Of a stretch of 64,000 nucleotides of DNA, positions 10,421 through 24,664 are shown piece by piece (positions within the stretch are counted from its first letter, which is position 1; the number at the start of each line of letters is the position of its first letter). The stretch is from Apostichopus japonicus (taxonomy: Eukaryota; Echinodermata; Holothuroidea; Aspidochirotida; Stichopodidae): NCBI RefSeq assembly GCF_037975245.1, contig NC_092567.1, forward strand, positions 18,790,876 through 18,854,875, read 5' to 3'. Under the pieces are notes generated by a model, which saw only the letters and a list, made by a program, of their open reading frames with translations, did no database searches and was not told the DNA's origin. The translations under genes and the position numbers were made by a program.

Positions 10421-13400
10421 TCACAGACAAGCGGATACCTTGCTCCAATAGCCATCGGTTGACGAGTAGAGGTACCCGTTAGGTCCTCCGTTGTGAATAC
10501 GGGCGAACTCTTCGCAACCAGGGGTGTACCCAATCCTAGAGGATGTTGCGTAACGGGACATGTATGCTTGTACTGTCCTTTCAGCACACTCCTGCTCCGT
10601 GGTACAAGATACCCAATCTAGAGAATTTCATGAAAACAAGAGGAAAACAAAATATTTCTTAGGCTTTCTTTACACTTTAGTAAATGTGTAAAAGTGAGTT
10701 TTAATTCTCAAATGCCTATAGGAGATACTTATCATACTTGGTGTGTGGATGCATCACATTGAATACAAGACGCCTATTGTTTTTGGTGGAGGTGTGTATT
10801 GGTATTGCCACGTACAGTAGACTGACCTGTGTTTATCATGCCATAGTGTAATATTGTACATCAAGAAAGTGGTTCGGCCCATTTATATTGTGACAGCTAT
10901 TTCTATATACTAACAAGCAGAAATTTAGTACAATGAAGTCATCGAAACCTCAATGCATTCTGGTTTTACTCTTCATTTTCTTCTTAAACTATATTAAAAA
11001 ATAAGAGAACATTCTTTTTTCCCATTTTGACTCGTGCCTGATGCTTTGTCTCCAATACCCCTCTTCCTCACCCTTCCCCGTCTCGTCAGGCCTACACTCT
11101 ACTCACCTGTACCCAAGTTGTTACTCATCAGTTTAGCATCACTGTAGTAGTCATTTTTGATTTGAAAAGGTCCACAAGAGTCGGAGTTAACATCCCATCT
11201 GCATCCAATATTTTCGTTACAATTACTTTCGACCTCACAGATGCAGGCCATGCAATCGCTTGGTACTGGACCTAGTGTGTCACAACGTGAGACAACATAT
11301 TATAACGTAACTGATAAATTGCCCCAGGCAGGTTGCGATGGAACCGCCTAACAAACGTGAACTTACATTTAAAAAAAAAATTAAAAGAAAATTGAACTTT
11401 TAACGAAATTTTAATTCAAAAGTTGCGAAATGTCGCTCCACTTACGTATAAGGACCCTTAACTATATTCTAAGTACCCCTTCTTCAAGGGTCACTGAATA
11501 TGACCATATTAAGCAGACAGGCGATCCTAGGCTTCTTTAAAAGCAGCAATCAGTTATGGAACGCAGAAAGGGCAATATTCGTTAGCAACGGCGTCAATTT
11601 GTAGCAACAACCACGCATGCCGTTTTGTATAGTATATGGAAATAGCTTATTATTCCACCATAATCATCAGTATACATGCATGCCAACACATTGTGTCAGC
11701 ATATTGTGCCGGCCACAGTTTACTCACCAGGTTGCGTTCCGACACCGCCTCCACTACCACAGGTACCAGTTGGTTTATCGAAACAACACTTGATACCGGC
11801 AGCTTTTGTTGGACACAACCCAGAGATGTAGTAACCATTGGGACAAGATGATGTATCAATACAATGACCAACTGAACCAGCAGTGGGATGGTTATAACTG
11901 GTGCACTCTGTGTCCGAATCAGCTAATAAAAGAAAACAAATTACATTATGCTTGTTTTCATTATTAGTGTTGTGGAGTGTTAAGCTCAGTGGTTAACGCC
12001 AGTGCCTTCCAATCATAAGATCCCCGGTTCGAGTCACTCCAAGATTAATACATGTCTTCCAGTTACAGAGTTGTTGACAATTGACAATTCATAATCTTCA
12101 TGGACGTTAAATATGAATGTATAAGAGACTGACTTCGATCAGCGTGCGGCTTTGATAAGCCAATGAGGCTTCTTCGCGACTTCCTGCTTACAGGAGGATG
12201 ATGACGGTCTAAAATACATACATACATGTACATACATTATTCGGTAAAGATAAAACAAAATTCTCTGACCGTTTCCTATATATGAATATTTACGTTTATT
12301 AGTGGTTAACAGCATGGAGCTATTAACGCAATGACTTATAACAGGAGCGCAGCTATAGATTTGTTGTGTAGACGGGCAGCTGTGCACTGAAAATCCTCGA
12401 AAATAATGTGTCCTATTTTAGCGAGCATTCATGTTACAGTTTTGGTTCTCATTGCGTACAATCCACCTCCTTCAGAAAAATGAGTCAACAAGCAATAGGA
12501 GTATGTATTTTTTCGTTACTTATAGTATATATGTACTGACTTTATTTGGCCAGGGGTGGGGAGGAGGTGATTACGTGGAGTGGATGGAAGTACATATATA
12601 TGTATTGGGAAAATGAGGTCATTTCAGCACACTTTGTTGCCTTGAAAGGGAAGATTGGTGATATCCTTATTGGTGAATAAAATGTCCTGATTCATATATG
12701 TCTAAATTAAAGCTTGGGCTGCCGAAGCTATAAATCTACATGCATTCGGATAATGGTACGTGACTGTCCATTATCCCACATATACATTAGCTGTCCATTG
12801 AGGATTAATATTTATTTTCCCTATAGAGAACCGTAGTAGTATTTAGGGTGCTGGTCTCATGAATATTTATGACTGAGACTGAATATGGCTTAACATGAGA
12901 TTACAGTCAGGCCTGGTTAATAAGCTAAGTACCTGTAAAGCAGCATTTCACATGGTTTGCTTGCTGTGGGCACAAACCACTGATGGTATTCCCTCCGGGG
13001 CAGGCGGTCGCACCATTGTCCATACATTGTCCAGTACAACCGTAGTCACTGTGTTCGTAGGAGGAGCACGCATTCTCCTGATAGGCTAGAAGAAAAACGA
13101 GGAAAGTTCAACGTAGCCTATACTGCATAACTAATTATCTGTAACCCTTGAAGATTGATCAACTTTAAGTCACTGGTTCCAGCCTTTACCTATAGAACGC
13201 GCATAGGGCAACCTTAATTAACGGCAGCAACGCATTAGTAGCAACGTCCTGGTATGAACCTGTTGCAAGGCAGTAGCAACGACGTTTTGGAAGTAGCAAC
13301 GTCTTATATACTTAGTATAGTAGCCTGATCTAATTAACAATGGCATTATTTTAATTAGTACTAATATTATATTAACTAGTAAAGACAAGTAAAACGTCGG

Positions 13401-14352
13401 CGCTATTGCAGTTAACATCAATGTTAATCCAATCAGCATCACAAAAAACGATCGCAGTAGTGTACTTTTGATCAGCGATATGTGGCGCTGTTGCAGTTCA
13501 ACAATTTAAATTCATTCAACGACGTAAGAAAATCTGACACTACACAAGGGTTATAGGCTTTGTAGCGTACTTTTGGGTTAGGTCATAATTAATTACTGAA
13601 GGGTTCAGTCATAAGTAATTTCAATTGGTCGAATGTTTTATGACACGTTACGTGTCAGGGGTGAGTTGGTTAATGAAAATACGTTGTGACTAAACAATTT
13701 AGGTAGTTCAATGAATTTACGTTTTGAACATTGTTGTGAATCGAACTGTAATAGCGGAAAACATTTCAAGCTACATTGTTAACACTACTTGTTAGCAGTT
13801 GACTGTATATATTATTATTTATTTCAAGATCCCTGATTAACGTTAATCAAGAAAATAAATGAAAAAAAACATGAAAACACGATATCTCTTTAATCATTTG
13901 TTTCTTTCTGTTCATTAATATAAATTATAAATATTGGTTAACATTTTGATACATGTTACGAAGTGTATAAACGGCATGAAAATGATGAAAATCAATGACT
14001 ATTGATTTTCAATTTAAACGTAAGGGTTTACGTAGTACAAATGCAACAACGACGTCACCCCCCCCCCCCCCCCCCTTCCCTGCACCCCTATCCTCTATTT
14101 TGTTAACAGTGACTCAACTGAATAACTCAGATAATATGTTCACGCATATGCTCAAACCAGAATGTCATGTTTGAGGATAAGAATGTTGCAGTGCTAGTGG
14201 AATATGATTGTCTAAATGTCAGCAATAAAAGGAACCCACTTTCTTTCATATTTCTGGTTTCGAACTTGCCTTATCTATAAGTAAAACGTAGGACTAAACT
14301 TACCTGCTTCCACAGCGACGACTACCACAAGAAACGTAAGAAGAACCTTCAT
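10421..14352 (-). CDS. i-type lysozyme with two N-terminal Cys-rich modules
   Basis: A secreted peptidoglycan hydrolase of the invertebrate (destabilase) lysozyme family, complete in five exons: 14352-14304, 13085-12933, 11922-11728, 11271-11107, 10617-10421. Every intron is GT-AG and phase 1, giving 252 residues. Residues 1-16 (MKVLLTFLVVVVAVEA) are a signal peptide. Exons 2 and 3 each encode one cysteine-rich module sharing the end ISGLCPx(3)Ax(2)(V/I)KCCF. Exon 3 adds a Gly/Thr/Pro linker. Exons 4-5 encode the lysozyme domain: CMACICEVESNC holds the Glu and RWDVNSDSCGPFQIK the Asp that match the catalytic pair of characterised i-type lysozymes. FARIHNGGPNG and GYWSKV complete it. Typical family members are about 120-150 residues, so the two extra modules are notable; similar G-x-C-P-...-C-C modules accompany peptidoglycan hydrolases in fungi and protists (family knowledge, not tested here). 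Role inferred: antibacterial defence or digestion. Confidence 0.93.
11974..12238 (+). mobile_element. tRNA-derived SINE, family 1 copy b
   Basis: The head carries AGCTCAGTGGTTAACGCC (A box) and GGTTCGAGTCACTCC (B-box-like). It is followed by the family body (AGTTACAGAGTTGTTGAC, GACGTTAAATATGAATG, CAGGAGGATG) and a short ACAT tail. It lies in an intron of the lysozyme gene, antisense to it. Confidence 0.85.
14036..14350 (-). other. Lysozyme intron 1, poly-C tract and signal-peptide exon edge
   Basis: The stretch holds a poly-C run at about 14057-14076. It ends in the first lysozyme exon, whose donor reads GCAG|GTAAGT on the minus strand at 14304/14303. Nothing else is recognised. Confidence 0.4.
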
Positions 14353-14928
14353 ATTGAGAAAGTGAAAAGTAAGGAGCTGATCAGTATCCTTCAAAGACTA
14401 AAATTGTTGTGGGAAAACAAAGTGTGTCTCTATATTCTGACAGCTGCACGCAACTGTTACAAGTTGATGACGCGTATGCTAATAAGTAAATGTAAATAGT
14501 TTTATCGGTGTCGCGTGTGACTTCAACGTCTGCAACTGTTATAGTGACCACCGCAAATATATGAACTTCTGTTTGGATTAGGATTTTACTGATATATCAT
14601 ACCTTTACTTAGAGCTAATTCATTCATTTCAGCCGAAGGGTTTGTCAATATAAAACAAAATCGTAAAGATTAAAAGAGACACAACCCACCCCTCCCCCAC
14701 ATATACGGACAGGAGACACAGACGCAATCATCATCAATGGTCTATGTGATAATGATAACTGTCATAAACAACTCCCCCCCCCCCCCCGAAAAAAATCTTA
14801 CTCTATTTAGGAGCCTACCATTAACATGCAAGACTAGAGATTTGAACAACTATGACATCATCATCATGCATGCCCCGTGTACTTCATTTTGTTAGGCTTT
14901 CTTTACTTTGTACAATGTTTAGTTCTGT

Positions 14929-15048
<120 letters not shown>

Positions 15049-15099
15049 AATAATACATTTATATCACCATCATCATAATACATATCTCTATCGCTAAAT

Positions 15100-15812
15100 A
15101 CAACAGCAACGTTCTAAAGCGCTTTATACAAAAAAAAAGAGTTGGCAGGTATGCATTATGCTTGGCTATAATGAGTATTATAACGAGTTGAAATCCAGTA
15201 CACATACATGTGTGTAGACAGTCCCGGTCAAAGGCACATCCCTCCGAAAATCCCAGAAAATCTTGTGAATCTTACTTGAATTTGGGACATATAGCTTGAC
15301 CTACAGTATAGGCTTCTACCAGCGGATACCACAATGCCAAATACACAAATAGATTTGTTATCTTTTGCCTGGGACGGTGAAACTTTTTCCTGCATGTAAC
15401 CTGGGAACAACGAACTTTTAATTATTCCTAGGTATGATTTACACAGTAATTGCACATCCTTCTGGGACATAATCTCTATCACAGCCAGGCTAGCATTTTT
15501 AACATATGCTAGTGGCATTAACCGGATGCACGTAACATGCCTTAAAGACAGGAAAATGCAGAGACGGAAATATTTTTTTTATACAGTATAATGAACATAT
15601 GATACTATAGTCACTTCTAGAATTAGCAATAGTAGTGAATGAAGGTCACTGAATTACTCATCCTTCTGACAAAGCAATAATATTATGACAATAAAACAAA
15701 TACGCTTTGTGAGATGATAATGCTCGATATCATAGCAGTTATATTATCTCTATAACAACAAACCCAATTAGAAGTACTGCAGTAACCAACTGTATATGTA
15801 GATACAATAGGC
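15100..15812. other. No gene recognised
   Basis: A 96-codon open frame on the minus strand (15518-15228) has no recognisable domain and no conserved splice partners, so it is not called as a gene. Confidence 0.35.
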
Positions 15813-17100
<1,288 letters not shown>

Positions 17101-17340
17101 AGGCGCGTATCCAGGATTTTCTAACCCGGGGGGCGCGAATTACTATCTAAGCGGAGCGCCACCATCGGTTGGCGCGCAGCGTACAAGAAAATTTCTGGTT
17201 TTGATACTCCCCAGATCACTGGAAATGGCACTTCTCGGGCTTGAAAATGACCAACCAGATGTACACTTTTACCTGAGAACCAAGTATTTCCCAATAGTTT
17301 TCTTTCCATCCATAACCTTTTTGAAGATTTTCACCAGTCA
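17101..17340 (+). mobile_element. hAT family A copy, left part
   Basis: Starts with CAGGCGCGTATCCAGGAT and carries the family-A core (ctatctaagcggagcgccac, atcggttggcgcgcagcgta). No matching right terminus or duplicated target site is visible nearby, so this is a truncated copy. Confidence 0.65.
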
Positions 17341-18260
17341 CACATCATGTTCGACCTGATCGCATCTCCTGTGGATCATTGCTTTTGTAGGTGTTTCTAC
17401 GTCGCGGTCCACAATACCCGACAGCCCCACTTTTCAAGGTTTTCAGCCCATTATTTGTTGAGAATTTGAAAATTCACATTTCTCGTGAATAAACTCACTT
17501 GAAAACAACCCATAATGATGCAAAAAAATGTCATCTATGGACAACCAATATAGAAAAACCTCCTTGAACCCCTAACAGACCGGTCAAAATTACACTAGTA
17601 GAGGGAAGTATGATGAACAATGTTGGTCAGGAAATTTTCGAAAATTCAGACACACTAATTTATTGGTGTAGAAATATTGCAACCTCTTATAACGGCTATT
17701 ATAAAACTTGGTTGAAGGAAATGAAAAAATAGCAGATATTTCCTTCAACCGAACACTACACACATAGGCGTAGGAGGCAGGGGCTCCTACTGAAAGAAAA
17801 ATAAATTGCAATGATGTAGCTAAAGGAAATGAATAGTTGAAAAAATATCTCCTTGATAATTAAAATAAAGTTGTAAGCTTGGCCGACTAATTCGACATTA
17901 CTAATGTAAAAGAGAATTTGACATTATTGGACCTCCATGCTTTTTCTCCATCTACATAAGACATTTCGTTGTTTACAGCATCCCGCGGTATACTGCGCAA
18001 TTTCCACGAACCGTACGGTACACAATGACATGCGAGGTAATAACCGATGCTTACTTATATGATATTGTGTTAAACGCGCGCTTAGCGCGCGAAAAATTTA
18101 GGTTATATTTTTCGGGTAAAGTCGTTACAGTCCCCAAAATCAAATGGGTTACTATGACTACACACATCGACAGTTTTGAGGCTGTTCATCCTGGAACCTC
18201 GATTTTCATGCTCACTGATATATGATGTGATATCTGCTGTGTGGTTTACAAATTCGAACA

Positions 18261-18985
18261 GGCGCGTAGCGAATACTTTGCCAAGGGAGGGGCGAAGCCT
18301 GTAGGCAAACTATCTAAGCGTACGTAGCGCCACCAAGAGTTGGCGCGAAGCGTACAAGAAAATTTTGGCCGAAAATGCCTCCCAGATCGCTGGATATGAC
18401 ACTTCCACTGCCTTGTAAGTTGCATCTAAGCATTTTCTATTTTGAATTTACTAGTGATATCATAAAAAAAAATATGCTCGGGGGGCGGTCGCCCCCTTCC
18501 CGAAATGCGTCATGTTCTCCGACGACTCCGACCAGCCACAGTTGGTTTCATAGCACAATGGTTTAAGGCGTCCATACACACACATACGCGTTATGGTAGA
18601 CCATATATAGTATATATATAGATACATTAGTGAGAGAGGAAAAATGGAACGTCAAAAATGGAGTTGTCGGTGAAAGGGGTAGGGTGATGCGCCCGCCCCT
18701 TCCGACATCCTCGATCCGTCACTGGCATACCATGTGTATATAATAGGGATCAGCGCTGTAATGATGTCACTGTTCGTCTTTCTCTTCCCGATGTCTTGGC
18801 ATATTTATTCTACTCCCTCCTCTTTTTTCTCTCCTTCTTCTTTTTCTTTTCCCTTCATTCCTCCTCCTCTTTTCCTCCTCTTTTTTCCTTTTTTTCTTCT
18901 CTTTTTTTCCTCTCCTCTTTTTCTTACCCGGGGGGCGCGCGCCCCCAACGCCCCCCCCCCTGGATACGCACCTGATACGTGAACA
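18261..18985 (+). mobile_element. hAT family A-like sequences, rearranged
   Basis: CAGGCGCGTAGCGAAT at about 18261 begins a copy with the family core (ctatctaagcgtacgtagcg, ttggcgcgaagcgtacaaga). A right-end-like CTGGATACGCACCTG occurs at 18960-18974. In between is a T/C-rich stretch (about 18800-18925) and GC-rich runs. The two ends show no matching target duplication, so they may belong to different copies. Confidence 0.5.
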
Positions 18986-18989
18986 ACAA

Positions 18990-19702
18990 CATCGTTATAA
19001 CATTCGGATTGATGTTACTTATTCATCACAATAGTGGAAATCAAAATACAAGATAGCACGATGAGACACGGGCTATAGGTTAGTTTATTCGTAAACGTGA
19101 ACTCGATTGCATTCTGTACACGCCGAATATGCGGCTGGAATTTGCGTTTGAATGTGTCACGTTTCTTGTCAGAGATAGAGACGACACATTGATTCCAGGA
19201 CCGTGACAAGTGTATTAATTTAGCGGATATTATTCGTGAGTGGGTGCCATGTTGTATCTACTGCGCAGACTCGAGAGTCAGCAGCTTACTACAAAATTAT
19301 GTAAACATATACACTTGTCACATAATATGCGGTTGGAATATGTGACTGAATGTTCAAGTGAATATGTGCAGCTAGGTTCAGATCTTTGTAAGTTTCAAAC
19401 TGCTGTGGTTACTGTACTGTAACTTGTAAGTGAAGTCGATGCTATCAATTTTCATTCTTTCCTTGATAAGAAGTAAAATGTATCAATACGTTTGTAACAT
19501 TTCTAAACTAAGAGTTAGAAGGGAACTTAACTAACTTTTGCGAGGTAACAGACTCAATTAAGCCGCGGAATTTAGCTGAACGTGTTGGTAGTGAAAACGA
19601 TGTTCATAACAATATACAGTAGCTTTACTAATAGTATACTATGTTCGAGTCACGATATTGTTGAGGACTAACAATAACATTGCTTCCAGAACTACCTTGA
19701 AA
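18990..19702. other. Upstream region of the kinase gene
   Basis: No exon is recognised. The kinase 5' UTR and promoter should lie here, but no motif could be assigned with confidence. Confidence 0.35.
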
Positions 19703-22700
19703 ATGCCTCCAATTGAATTAGAATGTATTGTGAAATTTGGTGGCAGTTCCATTACCAAGAAGGATGAATTTGAAACCATCAATGCAGATGCATGGTCTTT
19801 TGCAATTGAAATCATCAGAAAGGTCGAGGGAAAATGCATCATTGTTCACGGAGCTGGGTGAGATCTTAGGCTACTCCATTAGTACCATTGTACATTGTAG
19901 GTCCCTCCCCACCTCACATGAACAAGAACCTAAATTTCAACCTCTGCACACATTGGAAGGTCAATAGTAAGGATGTATTCATTTCAGTTGTATCCTTATC
20001 AAATGTTTCTCTCACTAATTATGGGTTCAAACTCACAGTTTCTTCCTTAGGAGCTCATTGAATTCATAGGATATCAAACTGACAGCAGCCTACTTTAAAG
20101 TATTAGTTCAATAGTTGAGCAAAATTTTCAAGACCATTTTGTTTGCCCCCAGAATATCCATTATTTACATACCTCTAGCCTACTTAATGTACAAAGGTAT
20201 TTTAGCTTAGGCCTAGAAATGTTCCAATATTCATTGATGTAATACCAAGTGCCCTAGACTTACAGTATACAGTAGTTACAACAAAAATTGTTAGTTTTGT
20301 GGATGCATGTTATACAATTTATTACTGGGATTATTGGAACTAGTATAAGAGCAGTAGTCATTACAGAGATTAATGTGGAAACAAAGATATATTGAAAATA
20401 CATAACCTTTTCATTTCAGGTCATTTGGTCATTTCCAGGCAAAGGAATTTAGAGTTAGTGATGGGTTTGATACAGAAAGCTCATGTGAAGACAAGGCTTA
20501 TGTTAGAAAAGGGTTTGCTGTCACAAAACTCTCAGTTACAAAGGTGAGAAGCCTTACATCAGTGGGTCATCTGCCCAGTACAGGGATTAATTTATTTAGT
20601 ATCGCATCAAGTATTTCAAAATGGGTGAATTGCTACAGTATACAAGTTCAAAGAAGCAGTTTTTGTACACAGGAATGGTAAAGTCATAGTTGACAATGAT
20701 CACAGCCTTTGAAACTGCTTCACAAAATGTATACCCTGAAGTATGTTAAAAATTCACATAATGATCCCCGCACATATTTGAACTTCAGAAAACTCATTTC
20801 TCATATACACAGATCTCTATGCAAGTTTTTGTTTAAAGATATGCAATTGTTTCATTCACAATAGGCTCAAGTTCTAACAATTTCCATAACAGGCCTTCAA
20901 GGTAAAATGATCGAAACATGCATGATCTTTAAGTGTATCATAATCCTACTGTAGACTAATGATCATATTGCTGCAATCAGTTTCATTTTCTCCTTGTCCA
21001 ATTTCTGTTTCTTTCATTTTTAAGCTGAATCACAGACTTGTCTCTGCATTTGTCGAAGCTGGTATTTCTGCTGTGTCCGTTTCTGTGAGTATAGTGCATC
21101 ATTTATAGATGTGCAGCAACAGCATACCCCGAGCCACTGGCTGCTATCGAATATTTCTTTGGGAGCTAAACATTAGACGCAAACATCATTTTGAGCAAAT
21201 TAAATAAGTTACATCTAGATAGTGGACAAATTTAGCTTGCATCACAAACAGGCATTCTTTAAAATTTGACTGACATTTTCTGGTAGAAGAACACCATCTA
21301 CTGATATAATATATACAGTACTCCAATGCATATATTTTATTCCAGTTGAGGAAGGCTTTGCATTGAAATGTGGAATATGAGCAATCCTAGAATTGCACAA
21401 TTTTAGCATGTACAAAATATAATTAAATCAATAAACAAACCAAGAACTTAGAAAATCTACTGGCTAAATCAAATTCTGTCATTTTCCTGAATAACAACAC
21501 AAATTATAAGTATTGTCAATTGTGTACTTGGACAGCATCAAATACAGTATCTGCATATATATACCTGTTATATAACAATATGACAACATTTTAGCCTTGT
21601 ATATGTTCATTGCTTGATCATTTCTTCCAGTCTATTTGGAGACAAATATTAATATCAGTTGTGACATTGTCATCAATTGTCCATTACCTTTCACATTATT
21701 TTTCTGTTTGATTGCCATTTAGTTTGCTTAACTAATTATAACATCAATCTTGTAATTCTTTCAACCTACAGCCATGCAGTGGATGGCGGACTGAAGATAA
21801 ATCAAAAGTGACATCTTCGGACTTGGAAACAATAACAGGATTATTAGAAAATGGTTTTCTTCCTGTTTTACATGGAGACTGTGTGCTTGACCAGACAAGA
21901 GGTTGCACCATACTAAGTGGTGATACTGTAATAGAGGTAACACTTATAAGGCATTGAAGACTCGCCCAAAACAGCTTGCCGCCATCTTTAAAAAGTTAAC
22001 TTTCCGATGCTTGCAAGTGACGTTTTGTTCTTGTCGCTACAAAATGCAGACAGTAATGCAGCGTGAAACCTTGTTATCTTTAGCTGGACCAGAGATGTCC
22101 ATCGCTGTATTGTTTGTACACTGTGCTGTGGGTATTGACCACAGCTGTATGTACTGACTGTACACTAGTGTCTAATTACCGACGGTAGCAGGCTGTGTCT
22201 GTATTTTCTGGGATCGTTGGTGGTGTCTAACACTTCTGTTACACCTCATTTGAAACTAGGTCAGATTACCGGCATTAGATGTTTCTTTTTGCGCGAAATC
22301 TTCAAACCCTTTAAGCAATATGAGAAGGAAAATATGACTCAGTTGATGAAAATAATTTTTTGGAACATTGTGTATGATTCATAATATCATACCCTGATCT
22401 ATAAATTCTATGATTCTTATCTTTAGGGATGCATATTCCTTCCTACATAAGGTTTCCTAAACCTAGTGAAAAAAATATAATAATGTGGTTTTCCTTGTAG
22501 TAGATGTCACAAGAGCTAATTACTAACAGTTTCCTGATGGTCAGATCGAGATTGAGAGAGCTGACCACAACTAAACTACTTCAAATTATTATTGCTTGTA
22601 AACACTAATGTTTTTGTAAAGTAGAGCTCAGGTTACTACAATATTATCTTTGTTTGATTTCGATTTGAAATTTAATTTTCCTCTCCAGGTCCTTGCATCT

Positions 22701-23042
22701 CATTTTAAACCCAAACGAGTGGTCTTTCTGACCGACGTAGACGGAGTCTACACACTTCCTCCGAGCCACAAAGATGCAACCCTCATTCCAGAAATTCATT
22801 TCAGTGAAGACGGTGAAATAATGACAGCTGTAACCATGGATACTAAATCACATGATGTAACAGGTGGTTTGAAGATAAAGCTCCAAACGGCCTGGAACAT
22901 TTTAAATGAAAGCAAGGGAACGATACCAGTATTCGTCTGCAATATTTGCTCGAAAGCTGCAGAATATTCATGTTGCCATGGATATCTCTATGAGGAGATT
23001 GGAACAGCTATACTCTTATGTAGGAATCAAGACCATACATAA
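19703..23042 (+). CDS. IPK: Isopentenyl phosphate kinase
   Basis: An amino-acid-kinase-fold enzyme that phosphorylates isopentenyl phosphate to isopentenyl diphosphate with ATP, feeding isoprenoid synthesis; probably cytosolic (no targeting signal seen). Five exons join in phase with GT-AG borders: 19703-19857, 20420-20543, 21025-21084, 21772-21936, 22689-23042, giving 285 residues. Visible motifs: KFGGSSIT (Lys11, phosphate binding), HGAGSFGHFQAKE across the first junction (His56 matches the catalytic His of archaeal IPK), PVLHGDCV at about 144-151, FLTDVDGVY at about 181-189, and HDVTGGLKIKL at about 223-233. The ATG at 19703 is the first in the frame and sits just before the conserved start. 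Length fits the family. Two inverted copies of a MITE flank the last exon, one in intron 4 and one in the 3' UTR. The amino-acid-kinase fold is certain, and IPK is by far the best fit. Confidence 0.93.
21947..22314 (+). mobile_element. TTAA-type MITE, copy 1 (kinase intron 4)
   Basis: Begins TAAGGCATTGAAGACTCGCC and ends CAAACCCTTTAA. The interior shares long blocks with 23078-23445 (reverse complement) and 53527-53803: CAGAGATGTCCATCGCTGTA, AACACTTCTGTTACACCTCA, TTTCTTTTTGCGCGA. The left TTAA is mutated (TTAT). It is non-coding. Confidence 0.8.
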
Positions 23043-23077
23043 GTTATCACAAACATTCTTATAAAAAAAAAAGGGTG

Positions 23078-23445
23078 TTAAAGGGTGTGAACATTACGCG
23101 CAAAAAGAAACATCTAATGTCAGTAATCTGACCTAGTTTCGAATGAGGCGTAACAGAAGTGTTAGACACCACCATCGATCCCAGAAAATACACACACAGC
23201 TTGCTACTGTCAGTAATTAGACACTAGTGTACAGTCAGTACATTCAGCTGCAGTCAATACCCACAGCACAGTGTATAGACGATACAGCGATGGACATCTC
23301 AGGTCCAGCTAAAGATAACAAGGTATCACGTTTTATTACTGTCTGCATTTTGTAGCGACACGAACAAAACGTCACTTGCAAGCAACAGAAAGTTAACTTT
23401 TCAGATGGCCGCACGCAGTTTGGGGGGAGTCTTAAATGCCTTTAA
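23078..23445 (-). mobile_element. TTAA-type MITE, copy 2 (kinase 3' UTR)
   Basis: Inverted copy of the element at 21947, same 368-bp length. It begins TTAAAGGGTGTGA and ends GCCTTTAA on the plus strand. It starts 36 bases after the kinase stop codon. The nearest clear poly-A signal (CCAAATAAATCG) is at about 23683, so the copy probably lies in the mature 3' UTR. Confidence 0.85.
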
Positions 23446-23449
23446 GTAG

Positions 23450-24664
23450 TGCAGGGCTCTTAAAATTACCATGCAGCTTAAATTACCATCAGCTTAAATT
23501 TACCATGCTAGTGATTTCTATAAAGAAGAGATCTACATTGGTCAACCTGTATTTTTGAAATATTATAAATATTTATAAAACATTTTGGAGTAAGATAAAA
23601 GACTTGTTGAGGTTCTAGGATCGTGTATGTTCTATATATACATACATATATGTATGCAAATGTAACCTGATTTATAGACGAGGCCAAATAAATCGAAATT
23701 ATTTAAATTATTTCAGACTGATGTTATCATTTTAGTGTATATTTTCACAATTGTTATCAACAAAGGGTTGATTTGTCTGTTTCCAGTCTAGTCTCCCTCC
23801 TTTCCAGTTAATATTATATGTTAGTCCTTTTCTCAAAAGGCAATCTTTATTGGGTAATCTTGACCCAACACATATATTAAAAGGACATCCACTGTTGACA
23901 ATGAGAGGTTATAACACTTTCTTGAGAATATATAGTTTGGCAAAGACATTGCTAGAGTGTACGTATTTCTTGAACGAAACAGCTTCACCAGTATATATTT
24001 CTCAAAATTTACAAGAAGGAAAAATCTCCATGTATGTTTTAACGGAAAACAACTTTACCCCCTCCCTCAGAATTGGCAACATGGCCCCCTCCCTCAGTAA
24101 GTAAAATATATGTTAACTGAAGATGACTTTTTCATTGAATACCTTTTGGGGGTTATTTCCTCCCCCCCCCCCCGACAACTTTGAACCGTGCACTGTACAC
24201 CAGTGTATCCATGCAAAACCACTGTGGGCCCCGCACAACCTATACCATCACCCCTATTCTCACAGAGCGTCGGTTCCCTTATCCAAAGTCTTGGTAAAGG
24301 TGTCTGCGTATGAGGAGCATTTAATGCTCAGTGTATATTGGATATATAGCGAATGGGTTGGTTGTCGACGGGGGGGGGGGGGGCTAGGGTGGGGGTAATA
24401 TTCGCACCTGACTCTCACGAAGATGAATTGGTAAGTTGCCGTATAAAAATCTGGCTGGTTATAAGAATTGATTTATGATGCTGCGCCTGCACATCCGTAT
24501 GTGAAGGTGAATCCCCGAGGACGAATCACAAGACAAACATTGCAGAATGAAAATAGAAATTTCGTGACTGCAAGCAACAGAAACAGCCTTTTCAATAAGT
24601 GAGCTATGCTGGTGGACAAAGTACATATACACTCCTCCCTGGAATAGAACGTTTACAGTCGAAA
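23450..24664. other. Intergenic, no gene recognised
   Basis: Between the kinase 3' end and the first TM7SF3 exon. It holds a candidate AATAAA poly-A signal near 23685, a poly-C run at about 24160 and a poly-G run at about 24371. No exon is recognised. Confidence 0.4.

Noticed and set aside
15228-15518. 96-codon minus-strand frame as a gene
   Set aside because: No recognisable domain, no splice partners and no codon-usage signal seen.
18070-18090. CGCGCGC-TTA-GCGCGCG palindrome as a terminator or origin
   Set aside because: Short GC palindrome without supporting context in a eukaryotic, repeat-rich stretch.
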